Made by a program: the position numbers and the translations under genes. A stretch of 64,000 nucleotides of DNA from Aphis gossypii (Eukaryota > Arthropoda > Insecta > Hemiptera > Aphididae): positions 31,641,213 to 31,705,212 of the forward strand of contig NC_065531.1 of NCBI RefSeq assembly GCF_020184175.1, written 5' to 3'. Numbering within the stretch: the first letter of the stretch is position 1; every line of letters starts with the position of its first letter. The notes beneath the pieces are model-generated. The model ran no database searches. It was not told the origin of the DNA and saw only the letters and a list, made by a program, of their open reading frames with translations. Below, in pieces: positions 38,590 through 51,029 of this stretch.

Positions 38590-39400
38590 TATAAGTCCTC
38601 CGTGCGGAGCCCGCGCCGTCGTAACCGCGGTATCCTTTTGGTAGCCGCCCGGGGAAAAACCGGTCGGCCACCGTTGAGGCGGCGTCGTCGGAGGCAACAA
38701 CTGGCGCTCATAATAAGGGTAGGGCGCGGGAGAAGAAACAATCAAGCGACACACGAGCGGTCGTCGTTTCCGCTGGGTCCGCGCCTCGCGCGTAGGTTAC
38801 GACGTCTGCGGTGTGCGTGGTGGCGCGCCCAGTGGCCAACCAGAACGCTAACGGGCGTGGCCTGAGCCGGCTTCCGTGCGTTTCCCACGGCACCCATTGG
38901 GTCCCCGGCCGCGGCTGCTCGCGCCCATGCACCCGCCGCCGCGGACGATCGGGTAGCGCACCCGGGGAGCAGCCGAACGCGCGCGCCGATCCGGTGCGGT
39001 GTACTACTACTACCGCCGTCGTCATCGTCGTCGTCGTCTTCTTCTTCATCGTCGTCATCGTCGTCGTTGTTGTTGAATATAACAACGCTGCCGCCGCGCC
39101 CGGTTGTTACCGTCTCCGTCCTCGTCGCTGCTGCCGCTCTGCTGCTGTTGCTGCCGCCGCCGCCGCCGCCGCCGCTCCTGCTGCTGTTGTTGCCGCCGCC
39201 GCCGAACGCACACACACACACGTACGCGCGCGCACGTTACACACACTCGCGACCGTCGCCGTGTGGTGAGACCGCTTCTGACTTTCGTGTGCTACAGTCC
39301 AGTGAGTTCCGCAATAATCACCACTTACTACGGTCGTCTTATTCTTCGTCGTCGTCGTCGTCATTGTATAGCCGTCGTAGTCGTATGATAATAATATAAT
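38590..39400 (+). promoter_or_regulatory. CpG- and triplet-rich island upstream of drm, probable promoter region
   Basis: This is the most GC-rich stretch of the window, with dense CpG (GCCCGCGCCGTCGTAACCGC, GTCCCCGGCCGCGGC, CACCCGCCGCCGCGG). Triplet repeats lie at 39002-39075 (GTC/TTC/GTT types), 39127-39204 (CTG and CCG types, with CCG repeated about seven times at 39152-39173) and 39344-39363. Long frames in several phases arise from this composition: poly-D/E and poly-G on the minus strand (38742-39221), poly-A and poly-P/L on the plus strand. The island lies just upstream of a plausible donor at 39524, so it most likely holds the drm promoter and 5' UTR. A separate protein with low-complexity tracts cannot be excluded. 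Confidence 0.45.
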
Positions 39401-41269
39401 ATAGTGCATCTATATTACTTTTATTAAATAATATAAATATTATATTATATGTAAATTCGCGTATAACGGTGTGCACGAAATATAATATTCCTACCTACAG
39501 TTTATATAATACACACGAGCCTTGTAAGTATTAAACATTTTATTTCAAAATTAAATTTTTTTTCTCGCCCCTATTCTTTATTTCTTTATTTAATTTTTTT
39601 TTACTCGTCCGAGCGATTTCGGGTTTTTCCTCTTCGCCGTTGTCGTGACGACTGGAGTTTTTATATTTGCGTAATCGTTTTCACCTGTATAATATATAAG
39701 AGGTGTATAATAGGCATAAATTATATTATCCCATCGTTTGTATTCGTGCGCGTGGTTACAATTTTATGTATTGTGAATGTGATGTACGCAGCCAACTTGG
39801 TCTTGTCAACCCGTTGATTACGGTTGGTGCACGCGAAATACGATGTAATGGACTACCGGTGTTCAACGCCGACCAAACGCGTAACTGCGGTAGTAGTTTA
39901 CCGATGGTGGGGACGAATTAATGGCGGCCGCCACTGCTACCGGTGTTCGGTCGGCTACCGGACTCCGCCTATACCCCTTTACTCTTCACCTTCGCATGAT
40001 CGTTTTTCACCACGCACAACATCCGCAGCCGTCGGACACGCATGAGACCGTTCCTCGATCCGGTCGGAAAATTTTCTAACGTTTAATAACCGCATTGGTA
40101 TTAACTAAATCATATCATTGTATATTATTACATACATTTTATCATTAGGTATTAATTATTATTTCTTCTCTTCGCGATCGGTTCGATCTAGCTAGTGTAC
40201 TAAGTTCTCGTCGGGGTAGTTAATTCGTAGATGAACATTGTTTTTTATTTGTTGGTTATTGCCTGCAAGTATTATAGTGTTACCATTTAGGTATACCATT
40301 AATTTAACCTAACGTTTTTCGCGTGTATTACGATCTATTCTGTATCATTTAGGTATATTGTAATATCCACCGCTAGCGACCATATACCCGTTGATATAAT
40401 ATGGTATTGGGTTATTATTTTTGAACACCTTTCATTTTTTTGTGTTGACTTTTTTGTTGGTCTTCTGTAGTTGTATGTATTAATATTTTTTCCTCTTTAC
40501 CGTGGGTGTTCAAATCCACCACACCTGTCGCGTCTGCGTGCAAAAAATATAAATACGATTTATCTATTTTTTTTTGTTTTCATTTTTATTTTCTATCAAT
40601 ATCAGTTACCTTTACCGCAGTCAAAGCTCCATTTTTGTAGAGCGCCTTGAATTAAACCCGTGCCGCAACAAGTCGGTCATCACTGCAGTACGTGGTCCGC
40701 TTCAGGTAGGCGGCGCGTCATTGCGGTGCATATAAGTACGTAATTGTCGGCATTTCTGTCTGATTTCGCAAACTCCTACTCAAAATCCTTGAACGCCACC
40801 CGGCTATTGTTATCGTTCATATATTGTATTGTGTAGTATTTAGTTGTTTTTTTTTTGACGCACGTGTAACCGCCAAAAACCCATTGGTTATAAATAATAA
40901 TATATAATAATATTGTAATATGTGTTAGTACAATGTATTATAATATAAATACAATAACTTTCATTTCGCTCTTATGTTGTTTTTGCAGAGTTTTGTTGTT
41001 GTCGTCATCGTCATCACCATACTATAACTCGTAATCGCCTGTAATAGATATATACGTACACGTATATAGATCACTACACGTGTTGACTATTGGAAACCAC
41101 TCGCCATACAAATTATTACAATTGTATATTGCTCACCTGAGTTACTTACTCGTCCCGTTCTCATCGCGACGACCGAGACTCGGTTTGAGTCGCCACCGTC
41201 ATCAGACTTCTGTTTTATCGTATAATCAGCTCGTGGAGCACCAGGCGAGAACGCTGCAGCGGCTCGACC
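39401..41269 (+). other. Putative drm 5' UTR with a 1.5-kb intron
   Basis: A consensus donor, CCTT|GTAAGTATT, occurs at 39523/39524. A good acceptor with a pyrimidine tract, CTTATGTTGTTTTTGCAG, ends at 40988. Joining them gives a 5' UTR exon ending in the GC-rich island's downstream flank and a second UTR segment from 40989 to the drm ATG. The DNA between has elevated CpG in places (39780-40060, 40600-40800) but no coherent coding frame. This is predicted from splice consensus only. Confidence 0.4.
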
Positions 41270-42760
41270 ATGTACGCGGTAATACAGCTAGACTCGGAGA
41301 ACCACAGGCTCCGGCCCAAAAGGGTCAAAATGGAGTTTGTGTGCAAATACTGCAACCGGACGTTCAACAAACATTATTCGCTGCTTATACACGAACGCAA
41401 CCATATGCCAACGGTCAACTACCGGTGCGAGATGTGCTACAAATCGTTCAAACGGCAGGACAGCCTGCAACAACACAGGTCAGTGTCGAAATCGCATTGA
41501 GTCCCTGTATATCATATATAATACTATCTACTTGTATTATGTATATATTATAGTACCTACCTATAATACACACATTATTTGTATATATATATATAAACTA
41601 TCACTATACTATACCACTGCTACTACTATACTATACTTATATTACTCTATATATACTATATTATTTATATACATAATATTTACTGTATACTACTTCGCAT
41701 TAATACTGTTGTGTACCTACATTAATATTGTCGCCATCATTGTCGGATTCGAGGTTGTGAAAGCTAACTTCTTCTATCGGGATTTGTATGAATTTTTTTC
41801 ACAATCGAAAAATTCTTGAATTTCGATTTCATCATGGGTTTATTATATATATTATATTGCTAACCACGGTTGCTGTAGTCAAAAGACCATCTTCGTGACC
41901 GGGAATCCGCAGATGACGAGAAAATATTTTTACTTATACTCACTTATGTTATATATTTTGTTACATAAAACAATGTTAATATATATAATACAAAATGAAC
42001 TTTTAACGTAATTTTTGGAGTCAAGCGTATACCAATACATTAATTAACTATGTACCTACCTATTTAATAAGTTCATAATCACTAAAATTCTATTAACATT
42101 TGCTTTAATAAGGTATAAGAAATAGAACAATATGTATGATGCTGTATATTACGAAAAATAAAAATACCATATGCATTTTGCATCTATGCACAATATTTTT
42201 CTTGATAATAATATGACACTAACTGACAGAGAACGAAATTGACTTCAGAAATTAGTTGCGTTCATTTTGTATACTTATAATACTTCCTAAATATATACCT
42301 ATTATACAACATACAACTATATTTTTAGAGTATAATTACATAATTACAAACATTCAGTGATGTTATATACAAACTCCGTGTATGGTATTGCTATATTACT
42401 ACGGTGGTTGATTTTATTATTACTATATAAGTCTGCGTTCTAAGTATAGGCGATCTTTTCACTTATTTCAATTCTTGTTCTATATATTATTATCCTCTTG
42501 TATTTTCACGTTCTATACTTATTACCGTTTTAAAACACGTCGACACATTGCCTGTTAAATTTTCCTATTAAGATGTTAATTTGATTTAATATCTTAATAT
42601 ATTTTAACAATAACCAATAATTTAATTTAATTTAATTTAAAAAAAAGTTTAAATAAATAAAACAAAATAAAAACAACCATTCTTGTCTGTTATTAACATT
42701 GGGTTTTGGATTTTTCGCTATTTTTTTATTTTTTTTTATAGATGTGGCCACTCAAGGTGA
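41270..42760 (+). CDS. drm: Drumstick-like two-zinc-finger protein (odd-skipped family), two coding exons
   Basis: Exon 1 is 41270-41478 and exon 2 is 42742-42760, joined across a GT-AG intron (CACAG|GTCAGTG ... TTTTTTTATAG|ATGTGG). The product has 75 residues; the fly protein is 81 as I recall. The ATG at 41270 is the first after an in-frame TGA at 41186. MYAVIQLD resembles the fly N-terminus. Finger 1 is C25-X2-C28-X12-H41-X3-H45 with the odd-family signature CKYCNRTF and LLIHERNH. Finger 2 is C53-X2-C56-X12-H69-X3-H73, ending QQHRCGHSR. The last ligand, His73, is encoded only in exon 2, which supports the splice. In flies Drm is a nuclear regulator that binds Lines and so frees Bowl from repression, in gut, leg-joint and epidermal patterning. 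Two fingers only, rather than the three or more of Odd, Sob and Bowl, plus the short length, point to Drm. Sob and Odd, its neighbours in flies, are not in this window. Confidence 0.9.
42620..42640. repeat. (TTTAA)n short tandem repeat in the drm intron
   Basis: Four uninterrupted TTTAA units precede the acceptor region of the intron. Confidence 0.8.
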
Positions 42761-44731
42761 ACTACGGATTCTTCAAGACAACCCTTATTTATAAAATCTA
42801 CCTATCTAAAAAAAACAAAATCTTTTATAGGCCTCCTTTCTTACTGTATATTGTAAGCCATACTATTTTATTCTTCTCTATTTTAATAGTTTCAAATGTA
42901 AAAAAAAAAATAATAAAACAAAAGAATTCGGTTCATAATTTACCTATTCACGTTATTAATATAATAATACGGCATGGTCGCTTGTTTTACTAATACCGGT
43001 TTGAGGTCACATCTCACATAGACTTATTTCTATCTTATACTTATGAATGATCTCTCTAAAAAATCAATTTTCATTAATCTAAATATGATCTAATTGTGTG
43101 TACTATATACCACATATAATTATCAAATGTTATTCTTCAATATTTTTAATTTTTTTTATTTAATTTTAATTTTTCTCTCGGACTTCTTTTGTTTATGGTT
43201 TTTATTTTTCCAATACAGATCAACTCATAGTCCAAATTACAGAGCTGGGTACGCATTGCAGCTTTGAAAAAATTGTGATATGCTAAATTATTGGCAAATT
43301 GTTGTAATGAAGTAAATGTAGATAGACAGACATTAACTAGGTAGTTGTTAAGTTGTAGTACTAATAAGTTTATAATTTTGAGCAGACTGGTCAATTTTTT
43401 TACTTTTTAAATTAAAAAATATGTAGTTTTGAAAAAAACTCGAGAACAATTTTTGAATTTATTGTTTTTAAATGTAAATCAATTAATAATTTATTAACAA
43501 TGTATGTTATTTTAAGTTACATAAAAGGTCGTACAAATCAATATTATATTCCTAATATTTTTATTGTAAGACGTTAATAAAATGAGACATACCTACCAAT
43601 GTAATATTATTTTGTAGAATAGTCTATTTATATGAAATTCAAGTATAAAAGCTATTCACAAAGTAATTCTTCAAGCAAAATTTTTCTTTGAATGTTCCTT
43701 AATAATTTCTTACTTGAAATTCGCAAGTTTGGCAAATTACAATATAAGAAATATCTTTTGAAATGTTTAATGTTCTAAAAAAGTGGGTTTATCCTACTGT
43801 AAACAATATTACCATTTAATAAGATAAAAAAAAATGTGTTATTGTTTTTTTTCTTATACGTATATATATATAAATTTATAATTTGATTATAATTATATAT
43901 TAACTAATATGATTTGAAATTTTGTAAATATGTAACCAGTTATTGTTAGACATTATTAGATATATTAAAGTTTTAATTTGTCTGTATCATATTATGTGTT
44001 GATAAAAAAAAATATATATATATATAATTTATTTGTAAATGATAAACAACGTTGTTAATTTGTTTTTTTATCCTTAGGTATACATCTTTTTGTATGCCAA
44101 TATTAATTATTTTATCTATTACAATTGGTTTAATCATATCCCGGGTTATCAGGCTACCTGATTCTATATAATATATATATGAATACATTATTGAATGTAA
44201 ATTATAATCACCTTCAAATGTTTGTTACAAAGTTCACAACTTTTTATAATTGGTTTATTTAAGTATTTTTTGTAAGCTATAATAGTTTGAGTTGAGGTAT
44301 AAAGTTATGAACTAGGTACTAATATACAATTTAAAAAATGATAATATACAATTAAGTTGCATAAAAGCATAAAGCTTAAAGTAATTAAAAAATAATTTAT
44401 GTGTATAGTATATTTGAAGATGTGCAACAGGAAAATAAAATTAGAAATACTAATTTGTGTGTGTATATTGTGTAGTAGACAAAAAGAGTGAAACTAGCTC
44501 TGCTGTTTAGTAAGTTTCGAGACTTAGAGTGTACCACGTAATCGTAATGTATAAATTACTATTGAAAGCATTAATAAACCAATAATCATATATATTCAAT
44601 ACAATAATTCTGACCCGAGGTTCGGCGTTAACATTTATACAACCCTTCGGTCTAACATGATTATTTTAAAATTTAACCAACTTTAATAACATTTTTAATT
44701 ATATTATTTTATACGAAAACATAATTTATAT
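42761..44731 (+). other. drm 3' flank and intergenic DNA
   Basis: The first AATAAA after the stop is at 42912-42917, following an A run; it is a candidate polyadenylation signal. The 3' UTR end cannot be fixed. The 83-codon frame at 42742-42993 that begins in exon 2 is a different phase and is not the drm frame. Nothing else was recognised. Confidence 0.4.
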
Positions 44732-44739
44732 ATTATTTT

Positions 44740-45129
44740 TAGAGCTGAGCCGATAGCACTTTTTTCTGATACCCGATAATCCGATTTATACTGCAGATAT
44801 TAAATTGATAAACGATACGATATTATTTTTTCATAAACCGATATAAAAAACTTAAAAACCCGATATATTTTTCAAAAACCGATACCTGATATAGAATCCG
44901 ATGTATAATTTAAATCATGTGACATAACAAAACATATTAGATTTCAGCAACGATAAATAATTTTACATATTCTTTTAATTAATAATAATATAATAATAGA
45001 ATAGTAAATACTAAATTGTATAAAAATTAGTAAAAAATAGAACAAAATTGTCAATAACAAAAAAATTAAATCTTAAATCTTCTTTAAACCGTTAGTACCA
45101 ATATCGGGTATCGGTACCGTCCAGCTCTA
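44740..45129. mobile_element. hAT-like MITE, 390 bp, with internal CCGATA subrepeats
   Basis: The ends are TAGAGCTG and CAGCTCTA. ATTATTTT is duplicated at 44732-44739 and 45130-45137. Inside the left half, CCGATA and close variants (CCCGATAATCCGAT, AAACCGATAT, CCCGATATAT, AAACCGATACC, ATCCGATG) recur seven or more times in about 160 bp. The right end has ATCGGGTATCGGTACCG, inverse copies of the same motif. No coding capacity. Subterminal repeats of this type are common binding sites for hAT transposases. Confidence 0.8.
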
Positions 45130-45137
45130 ATTATTTT

Positions 45138-45815
45138 AAATTTAGTTGATAAATTACTATAACTACATAATCTCAATCAAAATTTAAAGATTTTGGTCAC
45201 AAAATACGCCGTTCTTATCAAATATATGTAAGTCCTACAGCCCTGTACAGGCCTGTAGGCCTATGGCCTATAGTTAAAATACATACTTGACACCACTATA
45301 GATTACAGTATTATTTCCGGACGAATAACAAATAGGGTTGGGTTATTATGAAATAATACAAGTAATAAAAAACAAAATGCTTTTTTAATAAGAAATATCG
45401 AGACCAAAATTTCGGGTGATTGAGATTAAAACACTAGGTATTCCTTTCATACACTACTGCAATCAGTAGCATAACTAATTGGTGCATATTTTGATGTTAT
45501 ATTAATATATAATATGGTACTATATGTAATATGTTTTCAGATAAAACAAAAAATCACAGTTTTTAAAATGTTTTTTTTTTTTTTAAAAAACTTAAAGGTA
45601 AGTAATATTATTTTTAATTGTATACATTATATTGTATATATTATCATATTTAAATATTTCATTAAAATTGTTTCGAAAATGTGACATGAAATAATAAACC
45701 ATAAAATTAGTACTGATAACATACTTGTGGTAGGCACTAGCCAGCAGGTAGGTACTAGTATGTATTATTGATTGCCACTTATTATACCCTTGCGATTTTT
45801 TACAAAGATTATTCG
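45138..45815. other. Intergenic region
   Basis: No gene was seen. A purine/pyrimidine-biased palindromic patch, CCTGTACAGGCCTGTAGGCC, lies at about 45242-45261. Confidence 0.4.
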
Positions 45816-46000
45816 TTAAGAGGACTAAGAGTTATAGTTATGTAAAATATTTAAACTTTAAAATGTTCGTGGCTCACTTTAAAATTAAAATATCGTTAAA
45901 TGCCTAAGAGATGATCTAGATAATATTCTTACCTTTAAGTTTGATAATGGCTGAACTTAATCTATTATTAAAGCTAATAGCATAAATTTTAGATTAAATT
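45816..46000 (-). mobile_element. Inverted partial copy of TIR family A
   Basis: It begins TTAAGAGGAC, the family's terminal sequence. On the minus strand it contains GCCATTATCAAACTTAAAGGTAAGAATATTATCT, which matches the internal CTATCAAACTTTTAGGTAAGAACAT block of the other copies. The far end was not located. Confidence 0.5.
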
Positions 46001-49000
46001 ATTTTAATTATGTGGGTCTAGGAATAGCCAATATACATATACAATAATAATTTAAAGATATCTTAAAGAAATTTAAAATTTGTGTATTTGAATTTGTCAT
46101 GTTCACAACAATGTGACTATTGGTTGCTTTGTAAATGAGTCGTTTTTCGAAAGTTTTATAATATATTTTTTTATTAGTCATTGCTTATCATCACCCGCAT
46201 TAGTAAATTAAAGAATATGATTAATTATAGTGTGTATTGATATATTATTGAAGTAGCTGGTAATTGCTATTATCATTATTTTTAACAGTTTTAACATTAT
46301 TGCAATTATTTTAAACGATCTTATATATTATACATAAAAATAAATCCTGATAATTTTATACTAAAGTAATGTCGTTGTTAAACAATAACATTTAAGCATG
46401 TGGTTTCGTAGTTGAATTTTATATTTTCATTAATCATTTAATAAAAAATGCATAACTTAATAATTTGTAACTGATTATTATAGCTCTAGATATAAGGAGT
46501 AGAAATATTCAATTTCTAAATTCATTGAACAAAGTATTCTAGTATACCTTTAAAAATTAGTTATTTTTTGAGCCAATCATTTTGGAATTTCTGTTTATTA
46601 TATATTTTTCCAATCGATTAGTATTTTCATTTAACTATTTATGAAATGAGCGTACGTATACTGTTTCTACTTAGAATTATAAATTTAAGGTATTCTATAT
46701 TATTATTTTCCTATTAAATTTCTTAATAATTGAAAAAAATGAGGAAAATCTGGATTTTTTTTACAGTTATTTTTCAATAAAATTAATTTTTATATTCATC
46801 AATAAATATTTTATCTTCAAACTCATAAAAATTATTTCGGATTTGCCTACACTCAATTTTTTGTTATTCCAGTATTAAAACTTCTCAGGATATTTTTATT
46901 AAATGTTTAAGTTTTTTAACTGAGTAAAATTTTTTAAGGACATCTATAGAAATAAAAAATCAAGACGTTTGGCTTTTTGATTACTAAGAATATGTATTAT
47001 GTTTCTAAGAACTATTTTAATGTATTTAAAGTTAACCATTTTTTTTAAATATTTTTTTCACAATTTTTTCAAAAAGTATAGGTATTGCAGAGTACCTATT
47101 TTATATTTTTATATCCCGTAAGTACTAACTAGATTTAATTTCCTTTTAGAAACCTTCATTTAAGTTTACAATCAGAAGACTTTTCTACTAAAAGATGTCT
47201 CCAGACACATAAGAAATAAAAAAAAAATATATCTAAAATCAATACGTTGCTTCGCTTACAGAGTAGGTATATCTATATAAAAAGTATTTATAATCATTGG
47301 TATAACCTAATCTATTAACAAAATGAGTTATCAAAAATCTTAAAATAATAAAATAAATGAAAAATGTTAGGTCATATTATATTAGTTTATTGCTATTTAT
47401 ATATTTACTATTCTCGTAGGGTTTCAAATGCTGTAGGCACCATTATATAAATACAGCGAGGGCTTGGCAAAACAAAATTTAAAAGAGTTTTCACTATATA
47501 TTATATAAACATATTTTTTTATAAAACGATAAATATTAAAAATCATTACTAATCTCTTATACTTATTAATACCAATATAGGTATACCTATAATACAATTA
47601 AATTATGGCCAGTAGTCAAATATATTCAAATGATTTCGTCACCTTTGTAACTTACATAAGTAATAGTTATAGGTAGGTGCCTACATAATATGTGCAGTGT
47701 GCACATATAGATTACCCATGTAATAGGGAGGTGATAATAATTGTTCAAATATTGAATAGACGGTCAAATCAATAGATGCCTGGAAACTTGGTTTGACGGA
47801 TATTCTCACGAGCATCCATGAATATTAATGAAGAGATAATTGTCATTGGTGTACATAACATTCTCGTGTATATGTTTGTTTACTTCATCATAATATATAC
47901 GCTCATCATGGCTCATAAACATGGACAAGTGCAATTATAATACGAAAAAGTTATTGTCAAAACAATTGTAAAACGAATCTGCAAAAGGTAAAACTCGTAT
48001 AAAATGTGTGTCTTTAGTAGTTCACTCCACCACAAGCATTCTGCAATAATACGCAGTAATAGAGTAGGTACCATATATACAATGGTTTATTAATGTTATT
48101 ATTATAAAACAATTAATTCTGAAATAGTATAATGTAGGCTGTAAAAATTAATTTTTCAAATTGTTATTGCTCATTGAAAAAGATTGCACGTATTATTATG
48201 TACATCAAGATTTAATGCCTGCGAGGGTTGCGACTAGTTTATACGTTATACAACTGATAATAAAGCACCTACAGACGTTGTAAATCATAAGTAATAAATC
48301 TTGAAATTAAAAGTTATATACATATTATTATATATACAAAGACGTATAGCTTTTTCTTAGGTTATTTAAATTTGAAATCATTTTGAATCACTAAAGACAA
48401 TAGTATTATAGGTAAGTATACAACTCTTAAACGTAGTTGTATAAAGTTAACATATTATCGACAACTGATTTCAAACAATAATAAAAAGTATAAATCATTA
48501 TAAAACTAACACATATTTTTTTTACACAAAGTAAACAAAAAGTACATTTCGTAGGTATACATATTATTTACATAACATTCATGTAGTTCACATGCAGCAA
48601 TTTAGGACTTGGAACTCAGAAAGTACATCGTTTAATATATTATATTGTAAAAATAAAACACGTATATTTGTACAAATGCCTGGCGACTGCGCATACACTT
48701 ATAGTCTATGTATAAAACCACTTAAAGATATTTATTTGTAAGTGAATATTGAATAGGAAAGTGTTCATCGTCTGTAAATTAATATCTAAAAAATAGAAAG
48801 TAATCAGTTATAGTTAAATCGTTTTAAATTGTTTTTTATTATTCGTTACATTTTATATATAAATATAGCTAGGTATAGAAGAAACATCTGTTACCAAACA
48901 ATTATTTTAATACAATTTTAACAAATGATTTTCAATCTTTATCTCTCAAAGTTAAAACAACAATTTTCTACCAGAAACTTATACATCTTAACGATCAGAG

Positions 49001-50470
49001 CTTTTTCCTAGATGAATAAATGTCTTCAGAAGTAAAAGAACATTCATCAGTGTTGATTCATTCATCACTTCGTTCAGAATCTAAAATCAGAGGAAAATAG
49101 AGATGTTAGGTTAAATTAGTTTTCGACAAAATTTATTTAGTTTTTTGTTTTAATTCATATATAGGTATTATAGTATTATATGAATAACTGAGGACATTTG
49201 AAATGTCCATTGAATATTTAAATTAGTATTTACTGTATCTATTTTATATTTATCTCACATTTTTTTATAACCATTTAAAGTTCAAGCAGTTCTTAAATTA
49301 TTCATAAAAAAAATGTGGACAGTTCAATAGAGATTTTTTTTAACTATTTGAAAATATCTTAGTGGTCAATGAATTTACTAAGTTTTTCCATCACACGGAA
49401 AAAAATATTTGGTAATTGTAGTCAGAATATGACTCCCGCAACCAAGTTTTTTGGTTGCTCTCGTGACGGCCAAATGTTCGGTAGGAGTTACATTTAAATT
49501 ATTGTTAACTGAGTATTGTAATGACAACAAAATGTTCTGCTGTAGGTACATTATCAGCTTGGTTATTTTCTACCAATATAATTGTTCCTTAAACAGTTTG
49601 TTTTGTTGTGTATACCAATATATGCAATATAATATAATAATATATATAATATATAATAATATATGCATATTCTTGGAAAATTTTTATAAATTATAAGAAA
49701 AAAATACTTACATATTTTAATTTTCAATTGTTATTGTAATTTGTATTTTAAGATTTACTTTTACAATTTTTATAATTTTTATAATTTATCAATAAATAAA
49801 ATAAAATAATATTTTTTTCTTTTACTTTGCAATGTATTTATGTATTTTTATAATTATTAATTAATATTAGTTTTTCTTCTAATAATAATTTGTAACTTTT
49901 TCAAATAAAAATACAGTGGCATAATTTATAAATATAAAACTGTTAATGTCAGGTATAATTATTTAATATCTATTCATATTATATATTTTTATAAAATTTA
50001 AATACCATGTATATATTTTATGAAATGAAAATTTAAAGAAAAAGTGTATTATATTTATATACATATTCTTCCATTATATTATTAACCTAATAATTTTAGC
50101 TGTTTGATAACTTATTAATATTATTATCTTCATTTTCCAAGATGTGTTATTCTTGTTTCTTGTAGATTCGACACTATATTGTTAATTCAACATGCTCGAT
50201 AACTACAACCCCGAGGGGTTTGATTCTGGAATTAATTACAACTCTGAAATTGTGTTTAAATGCATATAATTACGATTGTTAATAATCATAATATTATAAA
50301 TTAATCCTTTATACATTATGGTATAATAAAATTATATCACTGTATGTGGATACATAAAAAAATGAGGTTTTTGGACGTTTTACAACTTGTAAACGAGTTT
50401 TTTTTATATGTATACACTTTAAAAGCGTGCCACCGGGCACGAATTACGATGCGTCGATGCATCTTGTGGT
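46001..50470. other. AT-rich gene desert downstream of drm
   Basis: No gene was seen. A small hairpin, CAACCAAGTTTTTTGGTTG, sits at 49439-49457. The parts near 46730-47230 and 48955-49110 share loose phrases with 22320-22820 and are probably old repeat copies. Short frames (for example 49451-49696) have no recognisable domains. Confidence 0.4.
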
Positions 50471-50495
50471 ATAATAATAATAATAATAATAATAA
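50471..50495. repeat. (TAA)n microsatellite
   Basis: Eight consecutive TAA units. Confidence 0.9.
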
Positions 50496-51029
50496 GTACT
50501 AATACAGTAACACTGGAGTTGGATGGGCTAGTTATTCGTGTATCTTTACTCTTTAGACATATTTTAAAGCTTGTGACACACGAGGTATTTTAAAAACGAC
50601 GATTACAATAATGAAAAACAATTTTTAACGTTGGACTCTGAGGATAAAATTCAAATTTTCAGCCAAATTACCTCCCCTCTTTTGCATCATATATTAAAAT
50701 CTTCAATAAGTACCATTATACGATAGTTAAATGTAGTATGATTTGATGACCCTTTTTTTAACTTTAAGTCTGCAATGTTTTGGTTACTACTGCGGTAGAG
50801 TTGGTATACTCATATATGTACGACGTACGTGTCTAATAGACAATTAAAACAAATTGGTACTACGTAGGTATTAATAATATATTATACTTTAATAATGCAC
50901 ATACGAAATGATAAAAGGAAAATAAGCCTCGCATTAAAATCCGGACGTGCATTAATAAATTTATAATATATATTATGCACAGGTACAATACGTACTATTA
51001 ATTATTATAATATTATAATGAACTATATT

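Noticed and set aside
38548..38865. Arginine-rich frames on both strands at the start of the drm island
   Set aside because: CGN codons come from CpG-dense DNA in every phase; neither strand shows a coherent protein.
41080..41553. 157-codon frame overlapping drm exon 1
   Set aside because: It begins at a GTG and lies in a different phase from the zinc-finger frame, which carries the clear family match. Its length reflects the locally higher GC content.
42742..42993. 83-codon frame starting at the first base of drm exon 2
   Set aside because: The ATG is simply the splice-junction sequence. In the phase set by exon 1, the codons are CGHSR and stop.
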